Positions 32,899 through 40,325 of a stretch of DNA of 56,531 bases are shown one piece after another. How positions within the stretch are numbered: the first letter of the stretch is position 1; each line of letters begins with the position of its first letter. Source of the stretch: an uncultured bacterium. Its GTDB lineage: Bacteria > Verrucomicrobiota > Kiritimatiellia > RFP12 > UBA1067. Location: positions 1 to 56,531 of the forward strand of contig CADCGZ010000020.1 of the NCBI GenBank assembly GCA_902801025.1, read 5' to 3'. A model generated the notes under the pieces. That model ran no database searches. It worked only from the letters and a program-made list of their open reading frames with translations, and had not been told where the DNA came from. Position numbers and translations under genes: made by a program.

Positions 32899-34701
32899 AT
32901 GAAAGGCAAAGAGAAAATGAGACAGGCATTGGCTGCGGCGATGGTCTGCGCCGCAATGGTTGCATCGGCATACGAATACAACGTTCGCATGCCTTCTACG
33001 GCAGCATGTCCGCGCTGGAAGGGCGCGAAGGCCGGGGAATGGACGATGGACTACGAGGCGGCGCGCAAGCAGGCCGCCGCCGAGGGGAAATGCGTGCTCT
33101 TGTTCACTACGGGGTCGTGGTGGTGCCCGCACTGCGAGGCGTTCGAGGAGAAAGTGCTGCTCGACCACGCGGCGCAGTGGCGCAGCTACATCCAGGAAAA
33201 GGGCTATTATCTGGTTATGCTCGATTTCCCGTATCGCGGCCACGTCAACGACGACCAGCTGTGGAAGAGTGCGCACCCGGAGTATGGCGACGGCTGGGGC
33301 TTCCAGTGCTGGTTGTACGACAGCGACTATCTCGCAGAAAACGGCCTTACGCAGGAGGACGGGTTGAACGCGATCATGGACCTCTACCGCTTGCAGAAGT
33401 CGCTTGCACTCGATTCCGCCACGCCCGTTTCCATAAAAACATGGGACGGGTCGGAGGACTTTAACTACGGCAAGGTTGGGTATCCGACGCTGATACTGTT
33501 CCTCCCGGATGGCAGAGAGGCGGGGCGGTTCTCGCCCGGCTCGACCTATCGCGAGTCCGACGATGCCTACAACTATGTTGTGGAGAAGATCGACTCAATC
33601 GAGCGCGAGGCGCTCGACCAGGAGTGTGGCCTTTGCTCGGATCCCGATGAATGGGGGCTTTCGGGAACCAAGTCCGAGACATACCGCGGCTGGCTCTCTG
33701 GCGGCGACGCCGGCATTGTCGGGACTTTTGAGGCGAAGGTGGGACGCAAGGACAAGAACCGCGACATCAAGATATCGGCTACTGCGACCATCGCCGGCAA
33801 GAAGCGCAGGTTCAGCGGGCTCGGCCACGACTGCTGCATCGACACCGTCACCCTTGTGGAAACCGCCGGCGATGCGACCATGGAGCTCATGTTCGACGAG
33901 AACGGCGTTAGGGGCTCGTATGTCGGCGGCGAAGGCGCATTTGCCGTTGCCGGCGCACGCGACGTCTTTGCGGCCAAAGACGCCGCGGCCAAGGCTCGCA
34001 GGGCGCTTCTTGTTCCGGGCACCTGGACATTTGCCATGGCCGTCACGGACGCGCCTTCGGACATGGCGCGCGGATACGGCGCGTTTTCGGTCAACGTCGC
34101 CAAGTCCGGCGCGGCGGCTGTTCGCGGCGTGCTGCCCGACGGCAGGTCCGTCACGACCTCCGGCAAGGTGATAATCGGCGACAGCGACGTATATTGCCTG
34201 CCCATCAGCATCGACGGGAGCAGGGGGGGGCTCGGCTGCTGTCTCTGGTTCAAGAGCGGATGGCTTTTTAACGTCACCGACATCCGTGCTTGGAACACCA
34301 CCGGCAAGGACGGGTTCGTCGCGGGCTGGAGGGCCATCTGCTCATCCGTTTCCGGCTTCGGCGACCTTGGAAACGAGTTCGAGCTTGTCTTGCCCGAGGT
34401 GCCTGAGTCCATCGGCGGGATTCCGCTTGTCGTAGATCCGAGCGGCGACGAAATCACGGTATCCAAGAACAGCTGGACTGGAACAGGCGTCTCCAAGTTC
34501 AAAGCCACCATGAATGCGAAGACGGGGATGTTCTCCGGGACGATGAAGTTCTTCGTCGAGGGCCGCAACGGCTCGGTGCGCGCGAAATCTTTCAAGGTGA
34601 CTGGGGCGATGGTCTCCGGCACGGCGTATTGTTCCGCCGTGCAGAGGTCATACGGCTCGTATGCGGTGAAGGTCTCGGCTTGCGACGCATGCGAGGACTG
34701 A
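32899..34701 (+). CDS. Secreted thioredoxin-fold protein with C-terminal module
   Basis: 600 residues. Signal peptide about 1-24 (MVASA). Thioredoxin-like domain (about 45-245) with active-site WWCPHC (Cys76, Cys79) and cis-Pro candidate GYPTLILFLPDGR. A second Cys pair (CGLC) follows. The rest (about 255-600) is two beta-rich modules; the last 80 residues (MFSGTMKFFVE...KSFKVTGAMVSGTA) resemble the C-terminal module of the two preceding proteins. It ends in CDACED. No Flg_new repeats here. Probably an extracytoplasmic thiol oxidoreductase of the same system as 29107 and 30901. Confidence 0.8.
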   Translation: MKGKEKMRQALAAAMVCAAMVASAYEYNVRMPSTAACPRWKGAKAGEWTMDYEAARKQAAAEGKCVLLFTTGSWWCPHCEAFEEKVLLDHAAQWRSYIQEKGYYLVMLDFPYRGHVNDDQLWKSAHPEYGDGWGFQCWLYDSDYLAENGLTQEDGLNAIMDLYRLQKSLALDSATPVSIKTWDGSEDFNYGKVGYPTLILFLPDGREAGRFSPGSTYRESDDAYNYVVEKIDSIEREALDQECGLCSDPDEWGLSGTKSETYRGWLSGGDAGIVGTFEAKVGRKDKNRDIKISATATIAGKKRRFSGLGHDCCIDTVTLVETAGDATMELMFDENGVRGSYVGGEGAFAVAGARDVFAAKDAAAKARRALLVPGTWTFAMAVTDAPSDMARGYGAFSVNVAKSGAAAVRGVLPDGRSVTTSGKVIIGDSDVYCLPISIDGSRGGLGCCLWFKSGWLFNVTDIRAWNTTGKDGFVAGWRAICSSVSGFGDLGNEFELVLPEVPESIGGIPLVVDPSGDEITVSKNSWTGTGVSKFKATMNAKTGMFSGTMKFFVEGRNGSVRAKSFKVTGAMVSGTAYCSAVQRSYGSYAVKVSACDACED

Positions 34702-34745
34702 TTATTTCAACCGGCTAATTCAAAACAAATAAAAAGGAGCAAAAA

Positions 34746-35594
34746 ATGAATAAAACACTATGTGCAGGTCTCGTCGCATTCGGCATTGCCTTCAGCGCGT
34801 TTGCCGAAGAAAAAGAGGCCCAGGTCTACGATCTCACGGTAACAGTCAAGACGACTACCGCCAAGAAGGCAACCTTGTCGCCTAAGAGCAACAAGTTTAT
34901 CGCCAATTCCGAATCGGTCATCTATCGCACGCAGGCGACGCAGAAATGGAAGGGGCTCATCTGGGGCTGCGACTGCAATACGCTTATGGGCAAATGGGAG
35001 GTCGTCAACGAGAAAGCCAACTTCGTCTCGGGGTGCGTCATCTGGAAAACCTCGAAGCCATACGACGTGATCTTCCTGGACGACATCAACTGGCGGCTCC
35101 TGAACGCAATAGACAAGAAGGGCGACAAGTGCGAGGGCAGTTGGACGCTCGGCGATATGAGCGAAGATGCTCCGACCTTCCTCACTTTTGCAGGCTTTGG
35201 CACGTTGCAGGTCGTCTACACGGCGGCGCCCTGCGAGGATCCGGAGGTCAACTGCACGAGCTACCTCAAGTCCATGACGGGCAACGTCGCGGGCTGGATG
35301 CCGGCACCGACCTTCACGACTCCGGGTTCGGATCCCCACTGCTACGTCTGCGGTGACTACGAGCCCGGCGAGGAGGACACGGTCGAGATCGCGACTGCGT
35401 GGGACTTCTGCCCCTGCGAAGAGTATGCCGACATTGACTTCACGGCGGTTTCTGGCACATGGTCGCTCAAGTACAATGCAGCGGCCTCCAGCAAGCTGAT
35501 GAAGGAAGGTGCCACTCTTGTCAAGACCGTCAAGTTGCCGGCTCGTGTCGAGGAACTTGTCACGGAGAAGACCTACGAGATTCTTGGCAAGTAA
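34746..35594 (+). CDS. Secreted Cys-rich protein, family A paralogue
   Basis: 282 residues, signal peptide 1-20 (FSAFAEE). Related to 25207-26025: KWKGLIWGCDCN, FAGFGTLQ, C-EDPEVNC-TSYLKSMTGNVAG, then CYVC and CPCEEY, and a similar C-terminal beta segment (SGTWSLKYNAAASSK). Function unknown. The paired Cys next to secreted thioredoxin-fold proteins make it a candidate substrate or partner of those enzymes. AAAAAGGAG precedes ATG. Two HEAT-like genes follow after 6 bp, so it heads an operon that runs into the polysaccharide genes. Confidence 0.8.
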   Translation: MNKTLCAGLVAFGIAFSAFAEEKEAQVYDLTVTVKTTTAKKATLSPKSNKFIANSESVIYRTQATQKWKGLIWGCDCNTLMGKWEVVNEKANFVSGCVIWKTSKPYDVIFLDDINWRLLNAIDKKGDKCEGSWTLGDMSEDAPTFLTFAGFGTLQVVYTAAPCEDPEVNCTSYLKSMTGNVAGWMPAPTFTTPGSDPHCYVCGDYEPGEEDTVEIATAWDFCPCEEYADIDFTAVSGTWSLKYNAAASSKLMKEGATLVKTVKLPARVEELVTEKTYEILGK

Positions 35595-35600
35595 GGCGAC

Positions 35601-36443
35601 ATGAAGAACAAGACGTTGTGGGCAGCCGTCGGCGGTCTTGTTTTGGCTGCGGCTTGCCTGCTGGCGTACTTTTGCCGGCAGCAACCCGCAACCAGGACGC
35701 CTGACGGCGTTGCGAAGGCGGCTGGCAGGGCGAAGCTGGCCGCCGGTTCGAAGACGGTCGATGGCATCGACGAGATGCGCGAGGTCGTCAAGTCGCACAT
35801 TCGGGAAAACGCATGGACGCGCATGAGGCGCCCCGGAAAGCCGTCCGTGGACAGCTCGATGTTCGGGCGGTTCTCCGATGCCGACCGCAAGCTCTGCGAA
35901 GAGGTGCAGGCGGCAATGGACGCGGACGACTCCAAGACGACGATCAGACTGTGCTCCAAGCTCATGTCCTCTTCGGATCCTGAAGTTCGGTCGCACGTCG
36001 TCGATGCGCTGGGGTGGTTTGGCTTCGAGGCACTGCCGGAGCTCACGACTATGCTGGGAGATTCCGACGAAGGCGTGGCGCAGAGTGCGATCAACGCATG
36101 GGAATCGGGCTTCTCCGAGATTGAAGACCCTGCGGCTCGCCTCAAGGTTTCCAAAATGGCGTTGAACGCACTTTCCTCCAAAGACGCGTTGCAGTCCATA
36201 GGCGCCCAGTTCTCGATTGCGGCGACTGATTTTATCGACGCGGTGGAAGACGAGAACGAGGCGTTCGAGCGGCGCATTGAAGTCGTCCAGTCCCTTGTCG
36301 ACATGATAGACTCGTCGAACGAGTCGCTTTCGGAAGCAGGACGCGAGCTGTACGACGAGATCACCGGCCATGAATGGATCAGCATATCCGAGGCGGAGCG
36401 ATACCTTGACGACCCCGACAACTATGAACCACCGGAGGAATGA
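35601..36443 (+). CDS. Membrane-anchored HEAT-repeat-like protein (copy 1)
   Basis: 280 residues. N-terminal anchor helix (LWAAVGGLVLAAACLLAYF, residues 5-24), then a disordered linker and an alpha-helical domain with HEAT-like helices (DPEVRSHVVDALGWFGFEALPELTTMLGDSDEGVAQSAINAW). The C-terminus ITGHEWISISEAERYLDD ends in YEPPEE. It is a clear paralogue of the next gene, whose product ends YEPPEGA. Such repeats bind proteins; the partner is unknown. Its stop overlaps the next ATG (ATGA). Confidence 0.75.
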   Translation: MKNKTLWAAVGGLVLAAACLLAYFCRQQPATRTPDGVAKAAGRAKLAAGSKTVDGIDEMREVVKSHIRENAWTRMRRPGKPSVDSSMFGRFSDADRKLCEEVQAAMDADDSKTTIRLCSKLMSSSDPEVRSHVVDALGWFGFEALPELTTMLGDSDEGVAQSAINAWESGFSEIEDPAARLKVSKMALNALSSKDALQSIGAQFSIAATDFIDAVEDENEAFERRIEVVQSLVDMIDSSNESLSEAGRELYDEITGHEWISISEAERYLDDPDNYEPPEE

Positions 36444-37180
36444 AGAAGGCGGTCATATTCGGCCTGACTGGGATTGCGCTTGCGGTTGTCGCCGCTCTTT
36501 TGCTGCGGCGTGGGGGAAGTGCGCCCGAAAGTGCGCCTGAAGTGACGACCGTCAGGGGCGCGAGGCCGACGGCAAGGAGTGCGCCGGTCTCCGATCGTCG
36601 CCAGCAGAAGCCGCAGAAGCCCGTCCTTTTGGGCGAAGAGGACGACGACGACAGCCGCACGCCGGCGGAAAAGGCGCTTGCCGAACGCATTGAGAAGGCG
36701 CTTGACGACGAAGACTTCGCCTTGGCGGCTTCCTGTGCCGACGAGGCGCAGAAATGCGGAGTCGTTGAGATTCGCCAGTCCATGGTCGATACGCTTGGCT
36801 GGTTTGGCGAGAAGGCCCTCCCCGAGTTGACGCCGTTCCTCGCCGATGCGGACGAAGACGTTCGCCAGAGCGCCATGAATGAATGGACCACGGCGTTGTC
36901 GTCCATTGAAGACGACGGTGTCAAGATCAAGACCGTCGAACTTGCAATGGGCGTCCTTAAGGACGAGGATGCGCTTGAGGAAATCTCTGGCGAGTTTATC
37001 GGGGTGGATGAGAAGCTGGCCGTTGAGTCGTTGGCCCGCATTATATGCGGCGGTGGTTCTAAAGAGGGCGTCGACAAGGCCAAGGAGACGTATGAGATCG
37101 TGACTGGCGACGAGTGGACGGATGCGGCGGGGGCCGAACGCTGGATTGCCGAGGAATACGAGCCACCGGAGGGGGCCTGA
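36440..37180 (+). CDS. Membrane-anchored HEAT-repeat-like protein (copy 2)
   Basis: 246 residues. N-terminal anchor (VIFGLTGIALAVVAALLL), Pro/Arg-rich linker, acidic EEDDDD, then the HEAT-like domain: EIRQSMVDTLGWFGEKALPELTPFLADADEDVRQSAMNEW, very close to copy 1. Ends ITGDEW-like and YEPPEGA. Shorter than copy 1. ATG 36440 overlaps the previous stop, and the sugar transferase starts 1 bp after its own stop, which links this pair to the polysaccharide operon. Confidence 0.75.
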   Translation: MKKAVIFGLTGIALAVVAALLLRRGGSAPESAPEVTTVRGARPTARSAPVSDRRQQKPQKPVLLGEEDDDDSRTPAEKALAERIEKALDDEDFALAASCADEAQKCGVVEIRQSMVDTLGWFGEKALPELTPFLADADEDVRQSAMNEWTTALSSIEDDGVKIKTVELAMGVLKDEDALEEISGEFIGVDEKLAVESLARIICGGGSKEGVDKAKETYEIVTGDEWTDAAGAERWIAEEYEPPEGA

Positions 37181-37181
37181 G

Positions 37182-38669
37182 ATGTTCACCCAGGGTCGCA
37201 TACGTGTCATTGCCCTCGCGATTGCCGACGCGTTGTGCGTTGCTGCGATGTGGGCGGTTGTCGTCTGCGGCTACAAGGCGCTCGGGGTCTTCCTTCGTGT
37301 GCATGGCTGGCCAAGCTGCCCTTGGGGCGGATACGAACTTGTAGAGTATGTGCGTTTTGCCCCAATCGCGCTGGTGTTCATAGGTATTAACGCGGCACTC
37401 GATCTCTACCACGGCAACTGGATGTATCCTGCCTCTCCTCAGAGTCCGGTTGAGGAATTTCGTCGTCTCTGCCTTTCGTCTTTTCTGACCCATGCAGGCG
37501 CCATTGCCTACATGGCGTTTGCCTACCAAAGCATGGATGGCAGGATTTCCCGCGCCGTCTGTGTCTACGCCTGCATTCTGACGGCCTTTGGTTCGCAGTC
37601 GTTTCGCAACTGGATGCGCTTTGCCCTGAAGTGGATGAAGCTTGGGCAGATTCCGGTAGTGTTGGCGGGCGGCGGAGAGGCGGCGCACCGATTTGCCGCC
37701 ATTCTTGACGGCGATCCGTATTCTGGCATCCGCATTGTCGGATATTTCGCCGGGACGGAGAGAATCGGTCGAAAGCGCCGTCGCCGCGCATGGAACGAGC
37801 GGGACTTCCAGGACAGGAAGATTCCCTATCTCGGCACGCTTCGAGACATTGTCCCGCAGTCGAAGAAGCGCGACATCAAGATGCTTGTCGCTTGCCAGGA
37901 GGACCGCCTGTTCCGTGCGCAGATGGATGAGTTCGCGACATGGTTCACGTATGTCGTCTATCTTCCGGCCGTGCGGTCCTTCCCGATATTCGGTGCCCGC
38001 GCCGTAAGCTTCGACGGCATTGGCGGGCTTGAGATGGTCAATCAGGGGCGCATGAAGGCCAAGCGGTTCCAGAAGCGCGTAATGGACGGTGCCTTGGCGC
38101 TTGTTGCATTTGCGGCCTTTCTTCCGGCCTTTATCGCAATTCCGGTGCTGATCAAGCTGACGAGCCGAGGCCCGGTGTTTTACCGGCAACGGCGCCTCGG
38201 ACGGGACGGGCGCGAGTTCTATATCTGGAAGTTCCGGTCGATGTACGTAGACGCGGACAGTAGGCTCAAGGCGATTCTTGCCCGCAGCCCGGCTGCAGCG
38301 AAGGAATGGGAGTCGTCGTTCAAGCTTTCGCACGATCCGCGTGTGACACCTTTCGGAAGGCTCCTTAGAAAGACCTCCTTAGACGAGCTGCCTCAGCTTT
38401 TCAACGTCTTTTCCGGAGACATGGCGCTCGTTGGTCCGCGGCCGATAGTGGACGACGAGGTCAGGCAATACGGAAATGCGTATCGGGCGTTCTCGTCGGT
38501 CCGACCCGGGATTACGGGGCTTTGGCAGGTCTCGGGGCGAAGTGACACCGACTATGACCGCCGCGTCGCTCTCGATACCTATTATGTCCTCAACTGGTCG
38601 CCTTGGCTCGACATGTGGATTCTCCTGCGCACGGTATTTGCCGTGCTGTTCATGCGCGGCGCGCGGTAA
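37182..38669 (+). CDS. Undecaprenyl-phosphate sugar-1-phosphate transferase (WbaP-like)
   Basis: 495-residue membrane protein that starts polysaccharide synthesis by transferring a sugar-1-phosphate to undecaprenyl phosphate. Four N-terminal helices, a Rossmann CoA-binding-like domain (VVLAGGGEAAHRFAAIL), a membrane hairpin (ALALVAFAAFLPAFIAIPVLI) and the catalytic domain with FYRQRRLGRDGREFYIWKFRSM, KTSLDELPQLFNVFSGDM and GPRPI, and the family end LWQVSGRS. The full-length polytopic form is WbaP/ExoY-like; the sugar (Gal, Glc or GalNAc) cannot be read off. GAG is just before ATG 37182. Confidence 0.93.
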   Translation: MFTQGRIRVIALAIADALCVAAMWAVVVCGYKALGVFLRVHGWPSCPWGGYELVEYVRFAPIALVFIGINAALDLYHGNWMYPASPQSPVEEFRRLCLSSFLTHAGAIAYMAFAYQSMDGRISRAVCVYACILTAFGSQSFRNWMRFALKWMKLGQIPVVLAGGGEAAHRFAAILDGDPYSGIRIVGYFAGTERIGRKRRRRAWNERDFQDRKIPYLGTLRDIVPQSKKRDIKMLVACQEDRLFRAQMDEFATWFTYVVYLPAVRSFPIFGARAVSFDGIGGLEMVNQGRMKAKRFQKRVMDGALALVAFAAFLPAFIAIPVLIKLTSRGPVFYRQRRLGRDGREFYIWKFRSMYVDADSRLKAILARSPAAAKEWESSFKLSHDPRVTPFGRLLRKTSLDELPQLFNVFSGDMALVGPRPIVDDEVRQYGNAYRAFSSVRPGITGLWQVSGRSDTDYDRRVALDTYYVLNWSPWLDMWILLRTVFAVLFMRGAR

Positions 38670-38673
38670 AATA

Positions 38674-38682
38674 TGGTATAAT
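38674..38682 (+). promoter_or_regulatory. Extended -10 promoter TGGTATAAT, leaderless wzm start predicted
   Basis: TATAAT at 38677-38682 in the 18-bp gap between sugar transferase and wzm. Predicted start at about 38689, at the ATG ATG of wzm (38688/38691), so a leaderless mRNA is expected. It uncouples the exporter/GT genes from the transferase. Confidence 0.7.
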
Positions 38683-38687
38683 ACGGC

Positions 38688-39458
38688 ATGATGTTCGGGA
38701 GACTGAAGCAACATCAATTTCTCTTTGAGGAACTTGTCAAGCGCGACTTCAAGAAGAAGTACAAGCGCACGATCCTCGGCATGGGCTGGAGCATGCTTGC
38801 GCCGCTTCTGATGCTGTTGGTGATGAAAATCGTCTTCGAGCAGTTTTTCGGGAGAACGGTGAACCACTACACCACCTACCTCTTCTGCGGGCTCCTGACG
38901 TTCAACTGGTTTTCCGAATCGACGAACAGCGGCATGCGGAGTCTTTTTACCAACGCGGGCATCTTTTCCAAGGTGAACGTGCCAAAGTACCTGTTTCTCT
39001 TTTCCGTCAATATCCAGGTCCTCATAAACTTCGCCTTGACCCTTCTGGTCTTCTTCGCCTTCTGCGCGATCGACGGCGTTCCCTTTACGTGGCGGTTCGC
39101 CTGTCTTGTGTATCCGATATCGACGATGCTTTTGTTCAACCTGGGCATTGGCATGGTCCTGTCGGCGCTTTTCATCTTTTTCCGCGACATCGACTACCTC
39201 TGGACCGTCGCGCTGCAGCTTGTCATGTATGGCTCCGCAGTGTTCTACACCGTGGACAAGATGCCTTCCAACATGCAGCTTGCCTTTGCCCTCAATCCCG
39301 TCTATCGGCACATCGCCTACATACGCGAGGTGGTCTTGGCTGGATCGGTTCCGTCTCTCGAGGCGCACCTGACGCTCGCGGGGTTCGCGCTTGCGGCCTT
39401 CCTTGCCGGCGCATTCATGTACAAGCACTACAATACGAGGTTCCTGTACTATGTCTAG
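38688..39458 (+). CDS. wzm: Polysaccharide ABC exporter permease
   Basis: 256-residue ABC-2 type permease with six predicted helices, exporting lipid-linked polysaccharide across the inner membrane. N-terminal LFEELVKRDFKKKYKRTILGMGWSMLAP is typical (a coupling helix followed by helix 1), and the end RHIAYIREVVLAG...ALAAFLAGAFMYKHYNTRFLYYV matches the family. Overlaps wzt by 8 nt (ATGTCTAG). Two start codons are in frame (38688, 38691). Confidence 0.9.
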   Translation: MMFGRLKQHQFLFEELVKRDFKKKYKRTILGMGWSMLAPLLMLLVMKIVFEQFFGRTVNHYTTYLFCGLLTFNWFSESTNSGMRSLFTNAGIFSKVNVPKYLFLFSVNIQVLINFALTLLVFFAFCAIDGVPFTWRFACLVYPISTMLLFNLGIGMVLSALFIFFRDIDYLWTVALQLVMYGSAVFYTVDKMPSNMQLAFALNPVYRHIAYIREVVLAGSVPSLEAHLTLAGFALAAFLAGAFMYKHYNTRFLYYV

Positions 39459-40209
39459 CCCGAAGGTCATGCTCTCGTGCAGGAACGTCTCCATCCGCTA
39501 TCAGGTCGGGGACTTCAAGAACATCGGCTTGAAGGAATGGGTTATGCGCCGCCTGACGGGCCGGTACAAGGTCGTGGACTTCTGGGCGGACAGGGACGTC
39601 AGCTTCGAGATCTGCGAAGGTGACATGCTTGGAATAATAGGAACGAACGGCGCGGGCAAGTCAACGCTTCTGAAGGCTGTCGCCGGCATAATGGAGCCGA
39701 CGAGGGGCAGAGTGGCGCGGTGCGGCAAGATCTCCGCCCTCCTCGAGCTCGGAAGCGGATTCGACGGGGACCTGACGGTAAAGGAGAATGCATACCTCCG
39801 CGGGGCGATGCTGGGCTATACCCGCGCGTTCATGGACAAGACCTACCCGTACATAATCGACTTCTCCGAGCTCAAGGACTTCGAAGACCGTCCGTTCAAG
39901 CAGCTTTCGTCTGGCATGAAGTCGCGCCTTGCCTTCGCCATTGCCTCGCTCGTGAAGCCGGAGATACTCATCCTCGACGAAGTGCTGGCGGTCGGAGACG
40001 GGGCCTTTCGCGCGAAGAGCGAGGCGAAGATGCGCGAAATCATCAAAGGCGGCGCGACCACTATCCTTGTCACGCATTCGATTGGACAGGTGCGTGCCAT
40101 GTGCAACAAGGTGCTGTGGCTCGACAAGGGCAGGCAGGTGGAGTTCACGGACGACGTGAACGGCTGCTGCAACAGGTACGAGGCGTTCCTCGCCGGAAGG
40201 CCGAAATGA
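39451..40209 (+). CDS. wzt: Polysaccharide ABC exporter ATP-binding protein without carbohydrate-binding domain
   Basis: 252-residue ATPase partnering Wzm. Walker A GTNGAGKS, Q-loop-like region ALLELGSGFDGDLT (typical of the polysaccharide exporters), signature LSSGMKSR, Walker B ILILDEVLAVGD and H-loop VTHS. It ends with EAFLAG and has no C-terminal carbohydrate-binding domain, as in exporters that couple export to ongoing synthesis rather than to a terminal cap. Start at ATG 39451, inside the end of wzm. A 39-codon ORF overlaps its stop (ATGA). Confidence 0.93.
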   Translation: MSSPKVMLSCRNVSIRYQVGDFKNIGLKEWVMRRLTGRYKVVDFWADRDVSFEICEGDMLGIIGTNGAGKSTLLKAVAGIMEPTRGRVARCGKISALLELGSGFDGDLTVKENAYLRGAMLGYTRAFMDKTYPYIIDFSELKDFEDRPFKQLSSGMKSRLAFAIASLVKPEILILDEVLAVGDGAFRAKSEAKMREIIKGGATTILVTHSIGQVRAMCNKVLWLDKGRQVEFTDDVNGCCNRYEAFLAGRPK

Positions 40210-40325
40210 CGGGCGAGGTGGCGCTTGCGGTTTCGGCGCCGCGCTGCCACGGGCGTCATGAGTCCATAATCGGGAAACTGAAAGACAACCTGAAAGGCAT
40301 GGCGAAAGAGCATGAAAGCAAGTAA
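40206..40325 (+). CDS. 39-codon small ORF between wzt and glycosyltransferase
   Basis: Encodes MTGEVALAVSAPRCHGRHES followed by IIGKLKDNLKGMAKEHESK, 39 residues with a basic amphipathic C-terminus. Its ATG overlaps the wzt stop (ATGA), and its stop lies 12 bp inside the next GT gene, so translational coupling is likely at both ends. Function unknown; it may be only a coupling device. Confidence 0.45.
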   Translation: MTGEVALAVSAPRCHGRHESIIGKLKDNLKGMAKEHESK

